Part shown: in pieces, positions 1 through 5,790 of the stretch
Position numbering within the stretch: the stretch's first letter is position 1
Layout of the letters: every line of letters starts with the position of its first letter
Assembly: GCA_005772945.1 (NCBI GenBank)
Contig: SXIE01000388.1
Location: 1-7,988, forward strand
Length of the DNA stretch: 7,988 nt
Source of the DNA: Pseudomonadota bacterium
GTDB taxonomy: Bacteria > Myxococcota > UBA9042 > PHBI01
Direction: 5' to 3'
Notes under the pieces: generated by a model
What the model was told of the DNA's origin: nothing
The model's input: the letters and a program-made list of their open reading frames with translations, nothing else
Database searches by the model: none
Translations under genes and position numbers: made by a program

Positions 1-76
1 AGTCTGCCAGTGTCCGTTAGGTTGCCAGTGTCCGGTAGGTTGCCAGTGTCCGTTAGGTTGCCAGTGTCCGGTGCAC
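1..76. repeat. 18-bp tandem repeat array, about four copies, cut by window edge
   Basis: Four head-to-tail copies of an 18-bp unit, TGCCAGTGTCCGKTAGGT, begin at 5, 23, 41 and 59. The thirteenth base alternates T, G, T, G, so the array also has a 36-bp higher-order period, and the fourth copy decays after GTCCGGTG. The array probably continues to the left of the window. It lies downstream of the last minus-strand gene, in a stretch with no gene. The alternation suggests growth by duplication of a two-unit block. No coding role is apparent. It could be a minisatellite or a structured intergenic repeat, and I do not recognise the family. Confidence 0.9.
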
Positions 77-85
77 AGGCTGGTC

Positions 86-130
86 GCCAGGGTCCCGATT
101 GCCTGATTGCCAGTTCCCGATTGCCTACTT
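86..130. repeat. Degenerate 22-23-bp direct repeat pair related to the 18-bp array
   Basis: Two imperfect copies lie at 86-108 and 109-130. Both start with GCCAG, contain TCCCGATTGCCT and end in TT. Their GCCAG..TCC core resembles the adjacent 18-bp units, so they look like diverged relatives of the same repeat family. Between 131 and 166 I see nothing more than the hairpin around the stop codon of the next gene. Confidence 0.65.
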
Positions 131-161
131 GCTAGCGCCCAAGCGCCTCATGTCAGTCAGT

Positions 162-174
162 CCCCGTCACGGGG
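162..174 (-). other. Perfect hairpin with the YIP1-gene stop codon as its loop
   Basis: CCCCG (162-166) and CGGGG (170-174) form a perfect 5-bp GC stem whose 3-base loop is exactly the TGA stop of the YIP1-like gene. No U-tract follows on the minus strand, so it is not a standard intrinsic terminator. It may stabilise the mRNA 3' end, or be chance in GC-rich DNA. Confidence 0.4.
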
Positions 175-1267
175 CGAACGCGCCGAAGGCCGCCGCGCCC
201 GCGAATTGCAAGATCCCGCACCCGCAGCAGCCGCACACCATCGGCGCGAGCCACGCGGCGAAGGCCTTGCCGCCGCCGCAGCGGTGCATCTCGTCGTAGC
301 CGTAGACGTGGTTCATGATGCCGAACACGAGGCTCACGAGCGCGCCTAGGTAGGGGATCGGCAGGAAGATGCTCGAGCCGGCGTTGGCGTAGGCGTGGGC
401 CCGCACCGTGTGCATGTACGTGCGGCCTTCGGGGACGCCCCCGAGCACGAGCAGCGCGAGGTGGTGGAGGCCGCCCATGACCCACGGGACGAGAAATCCG
501 GACATCGCGCCACCGAGGGTCGTCGCGAGGAACAGCCCGATCCCGAGCGCGAGGCCGAACCCAGCGCCGGCGAGGCCGAGCGGCATGCCCGTGGCTTTGC
601 CGAGGGTCGAGAACACCGCGCCGAACATCGAGCCGAAGAGCGCGAACAGCGCGATGTAGAGGAGCCCGAGCGCCGCGCCGAGCAGCGTCATCGTGAAGGT
701 GTTGAAGAGCACCGCGCTCATCGCGTCGTCGCCTTGAGCTGCGGCCGCGAAGAACGGGCGCCCCTTGAAGGTCGCGCCGATCGTCTCCCACCAGCGCGAG
801 AAGAGCCCGCCGCCCTGCGCCTCCCACGGCACGCCGCCTGCGAGCGCCGGGCCGCCGCCGGGGACGTACCCTGGCGGCATGCCTGGTGGCGGGGCGAAGC
901 CGCAGCCGTAGCCGCCGTAGCTGCCCGGCTGTCCCCAACCGCCGCCTTGCGGAGCGCCATATCCAGGTGCCGCGCCGGGTGCGGGCTGTCCCCAGCCGCC
1001 GCCTTGCGGAGCGCCATATCCAGGTGCCGCGCCGGGTGCTGCGCCGGGTGCGGGCTGTCCCCAACCGCCGCCTTGCGGATTGCCATATCCAGGTGCCGCG
1101 CCGGGTGCTGCGCCGGGTGCGGGCTGTCCCCATCCGCCGCCTTGCGGATTGCCATACCCGGGTGCACCGCCGGGCGCGGGCGGAGCGCCTGCGCCAGCGC
1201 CTCCGGGGGGCGCGCCATGGCCGCCGCCGGGTGGCTCCATCCCGCCCGAGCCGTAGTCGTTGCTCAT
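167..1267 (-). CDS. YIP1-like multi-pass membrane protein with Gly/Pro/Gln-rich repeat N-terminus
   Basis: This 366-residue protein starts at an ATG. Residues 1-140 are a low-complexity, probably disordered tail rich in Gly, Pro, Ala, Gln and Tyr. It holds four near-identical units of the form PGYG(N/A)PQGGGWGQP at about residues 36, 59, 82 and 101. A linker with PWE and RWWETIGATFKGRPFF (about 147-173) precedes five likely hydrophobic segments, at about 187-216, 227-256, 259-277, 298-320 and 336-362. The pre-membrane motif and the membrane layout resemble bacterial YIP1-domain proteins. Their role is poorly known, so no reaction is proposed. A CGCCGC-type Cys cluster (about residues 345-350) sits in the last segment. 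No good ribosome-binding site or promoter is seen; the gap to the upstream gene is 87 bp, so co-transcription is plausible. The YIP1 assignment is moderately sure; the tail's function is unknown. Confidence 0.82.
   Translation of the reverse strand: MSNDYGSGGMEPPGGGHGAPPGGAGAGAPPAPGGAPGYGNPQGGGWGQPAPGAAPGAAPGYGNPQGGGWGQPAPGAAPGAAPGYGAPQGGGWGQPAPGAAPGYGAPQGGGWGQPGSYGGYGCGFAPPPGMPPGYVPGGGPALAGGVPWEAQGGGLFSRWWETIGATFKGRPFFAAAAQGDDAMSAVLFNTFTMTLLGAALGLLYIALFALFGSMFGAVFSTLGKATGMPLGLAGAGFGLALGIGLFLATTLGGAMSGFLVPWVMGGLHHLALLVLGGVPEGRTYMHTVRAHAYANAGSSIFLPIPYLGALVSLVFGIMNHVYGYDEMHRCGGGKAFAAWLAPMVCGCCGCGILQFAGAAAFGAFAP
920..1162 (-). repeat. In-frame 69/57-bp coding repeats in the YIP1-like gene
   Basis: Four in-frame tandem units encode PGYG(N/A)PQGGGWGQP followed by an APGAAPGAA-type spacer. 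The first two units are 23 residues (69 bp) and identical in protein sequence; the last two are 19 residues (57 bp). DNA identity between units is very high, with only single-base differences visible, which suggests recent expansion and likely copy-number variation between strains. Confidence 0.88.
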
Positions 1268-1336
1268 GGTCGAACGGTAGTGCGGCTAGCCCGGGCGGCG
1301 CCACCGAATTGGGCGCCATTGGCTCGTTTGCCGCCG

Positions 1337-1364
1337 CCGCTCAGAACATGCCGCTCAGAACATG
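1337..1364. repeat. Perfect 14-bp tandem duplication at the end of the beta-barrel gene
   Basis: CCGCTCAGAACATG occurs twice back to back (1337-1350, 1351-1364). On the minus strand the right copy carries the last two codons (Met-Phe) and the TGA stop of the barrel gene; the left copy lies just after the stop. It looks like a recent slippage duplication that leaves the protein end intact. Confidence 0.9.
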
Positions 1365-3373
1365 CCGGCGAAGTTCAGGCTCGGCGAGAACGCGATGCCG
1401 AACGTCGGCACCATGAACATCGCCTTGACCTCGACGCCGAGGCCGAAGTTCGGGTGCAGCGAGAGGAGGGTGCCGACACCCACCGGCACGAAGGCGAGCC
1501 CCGTGACCTGATAGGCCTGAATGTCCTCACGCTTCTTGGTGTTGGCGGGGCAGCGACCGTCGCCGCTGCTGGTCACCGGCGTGAAGTCGTCGTTCAAGGT
1601 GTCGCAAACAGCGACGGTGACGCCGCCGTTGACCTGCCCGCCGCCGACGCCGAGGAAGCCGTTCGCGCGCGGAAACCAGGGATGTCCCTCTTTTTGCGCC
1701 TCGGCCACCATGCCGTCGAGGAAGTAGTACGACACGCGCCCCTCGGCGTGCCACATCGCGAAATCGAGCGCCACCGGCTGCCGGCAGATGCTCTCGTTGC
1801 CCGGGTTGGCCTTCTCGCAGTCGCTGAAACGCCCCTCGACGTCGCCCACGCTGGGCGAGCCGCCGAAGGCCACGCCGACGCGCGCGCCAGCCGCGAGACC
1901 GTTCCACAAGATGCGGTCATAGCCGGCGAGCAGCCGAAACGAGGCGCCGCCGACGAAGCCGCCGAGCACCTCGTTGAACTTCCCTTTGACTGGCCTGCCG
2001 AGGTACTCGCCGTCTTCGTCGAAACAGAAGAAGTTGTCGTGCGGCTGTTCGAAGCCGCCGCTCGCGTCGGTGAAGCCGCATACGTTCTCGGCGCCGCTCA
2101 GCACCAGGTTGTCGATCTGAAAGCCAAGCGTCACGATGTTGTCGGGCAGCGCGCCCGAGCCGGTCTTCGGCTTGTCGCCGTCACCGCCGCCGCCGTCGCC
2201 GCTCGAGTCCTGCTCGCAGCTGCCGCTCACGCACGCATAGCCCTCTTGGCACTCTTTCGTGTCCTCGCAGCTCGCGCCCCAGCCCTTGTCGCCGCGCCCC
2301 TCGCCGCTGCCCTTCTTCTCACCGCAGCCCGGAAAGTCGGGCGGACACTCGACCGAGCTGCACTTCTGCGGCGGCTCTTCGCCGGGAAGGCTCGGCTGGT
2401 CGCCCTCGATCGCGTTCTTGATCGTGACCTCGAGCGGCGCCTTCAGGCTGCCCGCCTGGGCGACGGGATCGCCGGCCTTGTCTTTGATGAAGATGTAGAG
2501 CTTGAGCTTGCCAGTCGTGCTCACCTGCGCGCAGGGGAGGACGACGCCGAAGCCGCCTTTCTGCTTCTTCATGTTGATGGCGAGCCACTTCGTCTCTCCG
2601 AAGGGCTTGTAGCGCAGCTTCGCGCTCTCGGCGTCGACCCCCTCTTCGACGGGCAAGAAGATGGGCAGAGGCGTGTTGACGAGCGCCTCTTCGGGCGGCG
2701 CCCACTCGAGCGCGCTGCCGCCGTCGGCGTCGTCGTCGCCCTTGTCGCCCTTGTCGCCGCCGTCGTCGCCCTTATCGGCCTTATCGGCCTTATCGCCGTC
2801 GTCGTCGCCTTTATCGCCCTTGTCGCCTTTATCGGCCTTATCGGCCTTATTGGCCTCATCGCCGTCGTCCTCGGTGATCTCCTTATCGGCCTTATCGGCC
2901 TTATCGGCCTTATCGCCCTTATCGGCCTTATCGCCCTTATCGGCCTTATCGCCGGCCCCGGCCACGACGCCAGGCTTGGATTTCGCGGCGGCCTTCGCTT
3001 CCTTGTAGAGCTTCGTCAGCTCGTCGTTGAAGTACATCGCGAGCGGCGCTGCCTTCGCATCTTCTTCGAAGGCCTTGGCGAGCTCGCTCTTGGCGGCCTT
3101 GAGATCGCTTTTGCCGGCGCCGTAGACGACGGCGAGCCCCATGTGCAGCTTGCCGCGAAGCTCCTCGTCGCATTTCTTCGCGCAGAGCTTCACCGCCTTG
3201 TTCAGCTTGGCGATCGCGTCGTCGAGCTTGACGTTGAAATAGTCGTCGTCCATCGCCTGGGTGAAGAGCTTCTCCGCCTCGGCGTCCTGTGCATGCGCGA
3301 CAGGGGTGGCGAGCGAGAGGCACAGCGCAGTGGCGAGCGCCGCGAGTCCGTGGTTTCGTAGGCGAAGCAGCAA
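1355..3373 (-). CDS. Secreted TPR-like / Lys-Asp repeat / Cys-rich / outer-membrane beta-barrel protein
   Basis: This 672-residue protein starts at TTG. That start is fixed by a strong GGAGGA ribosome-binding site 5-6 bases upstream, and because the next Met lies beyond the signal peptide. Residues 1-28 are a signal peptide (cleavage about AHA|QD). Residues 30-130 are helical and TPR-like, with a C64/C68 pair. Residues 141-219 are a KAD/KGD low-complexity linker. Residues 225-325 look like an Ig-like beta-sandwich. Residues 338-386 are Cys-rich (seven Cys, including a C-x5-C-x5-C-x4-C run), as in small disulphide domains. Residues 410-672 are rich in Gly and aromatic residues in alternating strands and end in Phe, as in BAM-inserted outer-membrane barrels. 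TPR-headed barrel proteins like this are familiar from Myxococcota, but the function is unknown. A periplasmic head hung from an outer-membrane barrel is my inference. It lies 82 bp after the OmpA-like lipoprotein gene. Confidence 0.82.
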   Translation of the reverse strand: MLLRLRNHGLAALATALCLSLATPVAHAQDAEAEKLFTQAMDDDYFNVKLDDAIAKLNKAVKLCAKKCDEELRGKLHMGLAVVYGAGKSDLKAAKSELAKAFEEDAKAAPLAMYFNDELTKLYKEAKAAAKSKPGVVAGAGDKADKGDKADKGDKADKADKADKEITEDDGDEANKADKADKGDKGDKGDDDGDKADKADKGDDGGDKGDKGDDDADGGSALEWAPPEEALVNTPLPIFLPVEEGVDAESAKLRYKPFGETKWLAINMKKQKGGFGVVLPCAQVSTTGKLKLYIFIKDKAGDPVAQAGSLKAPLEVTIKNAIEGDQPSLPGEEPPQKCSSVECPPDFPGCGEKKGSGEGRGDKGWGASCEDTKECQEGYACVSGSCEQDSSGDGGGGDGDKPKTGSGALPDNIVTLGFQIDNLVLSGAENVCGFTDASGGFEQPHDNFFCFDEDGEYLGRPVKGKFNEVLGGFVGGASFRLLAGYDRILWNGLAAGARVGVAFGGSPSVGDVEGRFSDCEKANPGNESICRQPVALDFAMWHAEGRVSYYFLDGMVAEAQKEGHPWFPRANGFLGVGGGQVNGGVTVAVCDTLNDDFTPVTSSGDGRCPANTKKREDIQAYQVTGLAFVPVGVGTLLSLHPNFGLGVEVKAMFMVPTFGIAFSPSLNFAGMF
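2717..2953 (-). repeat. Lys-Asp minisatellite (9-bp KAD/KGD units) in the TPR-barrel gene
   Basis: A stretch of about 79 codons is built from 9-bp units of two types, GATAAGGCC (Asp-Lys-Ala) and GACAAGGGC (Asp-Lys-Gly), broken by short acidic patches such as EITEDDGDEAN. Asp is mostly GAT in the KAD type but GAC in the KGD type and in flanking acidic runs, so codon choice follows the repeat unit. This points to expansion by slippage. The product would be a highly charged, flexible spacer between the TPR head and the rest of the protein. Confidence 0.9.
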
Positions 3374-3378
3374 GAGGT

Positions 3379-3384
3379 CCTCCG
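3379..3384 (-). promoter_or_regulatory. Strong ribosome-binding site deciding the TTG start
   Basis: GGAGGA on the minus strand sits 5-6 bases before the TTG at 3373. It supports TTG as the true start of the TPR-barrel gene, keeping its signal peptide. Confidence 0.8.
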
Positions 3385-3400
3385 TAAGCAGTGAATCGTT

Positions 3401-3440
3401 GGGCCAGCGCCGCGCGCGGTCAGCGTGGTTGGCGCGGCCC
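3401..3440 (-). other. Long imperfect hairpin between the OmpA-like and barrel genes
   Basis: GGGCCGCGCC and its near-complement GGCGCTGGCCC (one bulged T) can form a roughly 10-bp GC-rich stem with a 19-base loop. It begins about 15 bases after the TAA of the OmpA-like gene. No T-run follows on the minus strand. It may be a processing or attenuation element that sets relative expression of the two genes, or a Rho-independent-like pause; the role is uncertain. Confidence 0.45.
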
Positions 3441-3455
3441 GAGGTCGCTCAGTCG

Positions 3456-4643
3456 TTACTTGTTCTCCACGCGCAGGAACTGCACGCGCCGGTTGAGCGC
3501 GCGGTTGCGCTCGTCGGTGTTGGGCACGAGCGGCCGCTCCATGCCGAAGCCCTTCGCCGCCAGACGCTCGGCGGCGACGCCGTGGTCGACGAGGTACTTT
3601 CGCACCGAGTCGGCGCGCTGCTGGCTCAGCTTCTTGTTCAGGGCCGCCGAGCCGACGTTGTCGGTGTGGCCCTGCACTTCGATCTTGAACTGCGGGTTGT
3701 CCTTGAGGACCGAGACGACGGCGTCGAGCACCGCGAAGCTCTCGGGTCGGATGATCGCCTTCGCGAACGCGAAGTGGATCTGCTGCGTGATTTTGATCTC
3801 TCTCTCGGTGACGACGACGAGTGGCGCCTTCTGGGGGCAGCCCTTGCGCGCGCCATCCTTTACGCCCGGCACGAACGGGCACTCATCCTCGAGGTCGGCC
3901 ACCGCGTCGCCATCGTTGTCGGGCTCCGGGCAGCCGTCGGAGTCTTCATGGCCGTCGGGGTCTTCCGGCAAGCTCACGCACTCGGGCTTCGCCTCTTTGG
4001 TGTCGAGCACGCTGTCGAGATCGTTGTCGAGATCCGGGCAGCCGTCGTCGTCGAGGTAGCCGTCCTTGTCCTCCGCGAGCAGCTCGCAGTCGTCCGTGAG
4101 ATCGACGATGCCGTCGCCGTCGGTGTCGGGCTCATCGGGGCAGCCGTCGGTGTCCTCGAAGCCGTTGTAGTTCTCGGGCTTTTCGGGGCACTTGTCCTCG
4201 GGGTCGAGCCAGCCGTCGCCGTCTTTGTCGCCGGGCTTCGGCGGCGGTGCGGGCTTCGGCTTGGGCTTGGGCGGCGGCTCGTCGATGACGAAGCCGCGGT
4301 CGGTGCACTGTGCCGCTGGCGAGAGATCGTACGCGGCCTGCGCGTTCGCGCGCGCGACGATGAGGTGGTCCTCGGCGCGAAACATGTTCGCCTGGCCGAG
4401 CTCGACGTCGGCGAACTTGGCGTGGGCGACCGCGAGCGCGAGCTCACGCGGGGCGCAGCGGCGCGCGCCGTTCTTGTCCGCCTGCTTGATGAGCTGCTCG
4501 AGCCCCTGGATTTCTCCGCGCATCACCGGCACGCGGGAGCATCCCGTACCGGCGATCAGCGACGCGCAGACCGCGCTCGCGATGAGGCCACGCACTCTCC
4601 CGCCGCCGCCCGCGCTGGCATGCCGCACGCTAGCGCGCGTCAC
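3456..4643 (-). CDS. OmpA-family lipoprotein with DUF4398-like head and thrombospondin type 3 repeats
   Basis: This 395-residue protein starts at a GTG that overlaps the upstream stop (GTGA). GAAGGTGG about five bases upstream is a good ribosome-binding site. Residues 1-34 are a lipoprotein signal ending LIAGTG before Cys35, a relaxed lipobox. Residues 40-110 are helical and DUF4398-like, followed by a Pro-Lys linker (124-137). Residues 138-270 hold calcium-type thrombospondin type 3 repeats (DGDGW, DTDGDG, DNDGD, repeated DGCP). Residues 280-392 are an OmpA C-terminal domain, with GHTDNVG (Asp328) and NRRVQF (Arg385/386) giving the usual peptidoglycan-binding residues. It probably anchors in the outer membrane and grips peptidoglycan, with TSP3 as a calcium-stiffened stalk. 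The domain assignment is firm; the physiological role is inferred. Confidence 0.93.
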   Translation of the reverse strand: MTRASVRHASAGGGGRVRGLIASAVCASLIAGTGCSRVPVMRGEIQGLEQLIKQADKNGARRCAPRELALAVAHAKFADVELGQANMFRAEDHLIVARANAQAAYDLSPAAQCTDRGFVIDEPPPKPKPKPAPPPKPGDKDGDGWLDPEDKCPEKPENYNGFEDTDGCPDEPDTDGDGIVDLTDDCELLAEDKDGYLDDDGCPDLDNDLDSVLDTKEAKPECVSLPEDPDGHEDSDGCPEPDNDGDAVADLEDECPFVPGVKDGARKGCPQKAPLVVVTEREIKITQQIHFAFAKAIIRPESFAVLDAVVSVLKDNPQFKIEVQGHTDNVGSAALNKKLSQQRADSVRKYLVDHGVAAERLAAKGFGMERPLVPNTDERNRALNRRVQFLRVENK

Positions 4644-4963
4644 CGTCCGCCACCTTCGTGTGCGGCCTTGGCGCCGACGATCGCCTTCTCCGCGAACTCG
4701 AGGGCGAGGTCGGCGAACACGATCGCGTCGCCGTAAGAGGCCTCGGCCGCCTCTTCCATCGCCTTCTTCAGGTTTTCGTTGGCGAAGTGGTACTCGAACT
4801 CGGCGAGGCGGTCGGCGCCTAGCACCTTCGCGTGCTCGAGCGCCGAGGCCGCGCTGTTCGCCTTGTACGCGTACACGCCGCCGACGATGCAGCCCGACTG
4901 GGTCGAGCCCAGCGCGACGAGCACACCTACCGTGAGGACAGAGCTGTTAAAAAGGCGCTTCAT
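4640..4963 (-). CDS. Small DUF4398-like lipoprotein, coupled to the OmpA-like gene
   Basis: The start chosen is the ATG at 4963, giving 107 residues. An upstream in-frame ATG at 4996 would add 11 residues without signal-peptide character and would lie at or before the predicted transcript start. AGGA lies six bases before the chosen ATG. A signal peptide ends STQSG|C25, a relaxed lipobox, so a lipoprotein is likely. Residues 32-100 are helical and Ala/Glu-rich, resembling the DUF4398 fold, with the same helical pattern as the head of the next protein. Its stop overlaps the downstream GTG by 4 bases, so the two are translationally coupled and probably made in ratio. The two proteins may interact through their matching domains (inference). 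No catalytic residues are seen. Confidence 0.83.
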   Translation of the reverse strand: MKRLFNSSVLTVGVLVALGSTQSGCIVGGVYAYKANSAASALEHAKVLGADRLAEFEYHFANENLKKAMEEAAEASYGDAIVFADLALEFAEKAIVGAKAAHEGGGR

Positions 4964-4994
4964 CCCGCGTCCTGTCGCAGGCCCATGCGCGCGC

Positions 4995-5024
4995 ACGCTA
5001 GCAAGCCGGGCCTCTCCGCGTCAA
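4995..5024 (-). promoter_or_regulatory. Sigma-70-type promoter for the DUF4398/OmpA operon
   Basis: On the minus strand, TTGACG (5019-5024) is followed by 18 bases and TAGCGT (4995-5000). The transcript would start near 4988, leaving a leader of about 25 bases that contains the AGGA ribosome-binding site. The -10 matches the TAGnGT form found before lexA. No other promoter is obvious before the two downstream genes, so this one may drive four genes. Confidence 0.65.
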
Positions 5025-5066
5025 CGACGGCGAGGATCGCGGCGCGGAGTTTGTCCGCCGAGGATT

Positions 5067-5082
5067 GCATCGGCGATGCCGA
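5067..5082 (-). other. Short palindrome downstream of lexA
   Basis: GCATCGGCGATGC (5067-5079) is a near-palindrome, and TCGGC/GCCGA (5070-5082) can form a 5-bp stem with a 3-base loop about 25 bases after the lexA stop. There is no U-tract, so terminator function is doubtful. Confidence 0.3.
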
Positions 5083-5106
5083 CGACGGGGGTTTCTCAAG
5101 AGCCTG

Positions 5107-5754
5107 CTAGACGCGGCGATATAGGCCGATCACGAGCCCGAGGAGCATCGTCGGCTTGAAGTCACACGCGCGCACGAGGATCGGCGCCATGGTCCCGTTC
5201 TCCGGCTGGAAGCGCACATAGTCGCGCTCGGGGAAGTAGCGCTTCACCGTGGCGTCGTCGCCGATGAGCGCCACCACGATGTCGCCGCGCTCCGCCGTCG
5301 ACTGCTTGCGTACGAAGACGTAGTCGCCGCTGTGGATCCCCGCGTCGATCATCGAGTCGCCGCTCACGCGCAGACCGAAGATTTCGCCCGACCGGAGCAG
5401 GCTCTGATCGATGCGTACGGTATCGAGCAGGTGCTCTTCGGCGTAGAGCGGCAGGCCGGCGGCGACGCGGCCGAGGATCGGGACCTCGACCATCGTGTCG
5501 TTGGCGCCGACCGCCGTCGCGAGGCCGGAGTCGACCGGGCCCATGTCGCGCGGACGCAAGGCCCGTGACTTCATGTCTTCGCGCGTCAGGTACCCCTTCC
5601 GCTCGAGCGCGCGGAGGTGGTCGTTCACGCCGTTGGTCGAGCGGATCCCCATGTGGGCAACGATCTCGCGCAGGGTGGGCGGATAGCCCCGGTCGGTGAT
5701 CGACTGGCGGATGAACCGCAGCACTTCCTCTTGACGAGACGTGAGCCCCAACAT
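5107..5754 (-). CDS. lexA: LexA, SOS-response transcriptional repressor and self-cleaving protease
   Basis: A full-length LexA of 215 residues from the ATG at 5754. Residues 1-65 are the winged helix-turn-helix (LTSRQEEVLRFI, GYPPTLREI, STNGVNDHLRAL, RKGYL). Residues 85-215 are the S24 peptidase domain. The cleavage site is Ala99-Gly100 (GRVAAG), the nucleophile Ser134 (SGDSM) and the general base Lys171 (VKRY). The 35- and 37-residue spacings match E. coli LexA A84/S119/K156. It represses DNA-damage genes until RecA filaments trigger self-cleavage. A longer reading from TTG at 5790 is rejected because that TTG is the first half of the TTGACA -35 box and lies upstream of the expected transcript start. 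The linker is longer than in E. coli (202 residues in all). Confidence 0.97.
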   Translation of the reverse strand: MLGLTSRQEEVLRFIRQSITDRGYPPTLREIVAHMGIRSTNGVNDHLRALERKGYLTREDMKSRALRPRDMGPVDSGLATAVGANDTMVEVPILGRVAAGLPLYAEEHLLDTVRIDQSLLRSGEIFGLRVSGDSMIDAGIHSGDYVFVRKQSTAERGDIVVALIGDDATVKRYFPERDYVRFQPENGTMAPILVRACDFKPTMLLGLVIGLYRRV

Positions 5755-5761
5755 GGGGCGC

Positions 5762-5790
5762 ACACTACTGAACGGGTGAATGCCTGTCAA
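5762..5790 (-). promoter_or_regulatory. lexA promoter, predicted leaderless, with putative LexA half-site
   Basis: TTGACA (5785-5790), a 17-base spacer, and TAGTGT (5762-5767) make a near-consensus promoter. Only seven bases separate the -10 from the ATG at 5754, so transcription would begin at or one base before the start codon; no ribosome-binding site is present. The spacer contains GTTCAG (5768-5773, minus strand), which matches the right half of the LexA box I recall for Myxococcus xanthus; the left half fits poorly. Its position between -35 and -10 is ideal for repression. The promoter is well supported; the operator is tentative. Confidence 0.72.

Noticed and set aside
1..130. CRISPR array at the left edge
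   Set aside because: The 18-bp units are directly adjacent with no unique spacers, and no cas genes are present.
153..1319. 388-codon minus-strand frame overlapping the YIP1-like gene
   Set aside because: It is a frame-shifted reading of the same DNA, Arg-rich with no membrane segments; the 366-residue frame has coherent repeats and hydrophobic segments.
395..3361. 988-codon open frame on the plus strand
   Set aside because: It lies antisense to two well-supported minus-strand genes, crosses their intergenic gap, and reads the Lys-Asp repeat as IGLIGLI nonsense. High-GC third-position bias commonly keeps antisense frames open.
3261..4736. 491-codon open frame on the plus strand
   Set aside because: It is antisense to the OmpA/TSP3 lipoprotein gene, whose domains and motifs are clear; the plus-strand product has no recognisable domain.
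4964..4996. Eleven-residue extension of the small lipoprotein from ATG at 4996
   Set aside because: It would place MRAHGPATGRG before a complete lipoprotein signal, and this ATG overlaps the -10 box (4995-5000).
5755..5790. Twelve-residue N-terminal extension of LexA from TTG at 5790
   Set aside because: The TTG belongs to the TTGACA -35 box, the extension lies upstream of the predicted transcript start, and LexA families begin near MLGLTSRQ.
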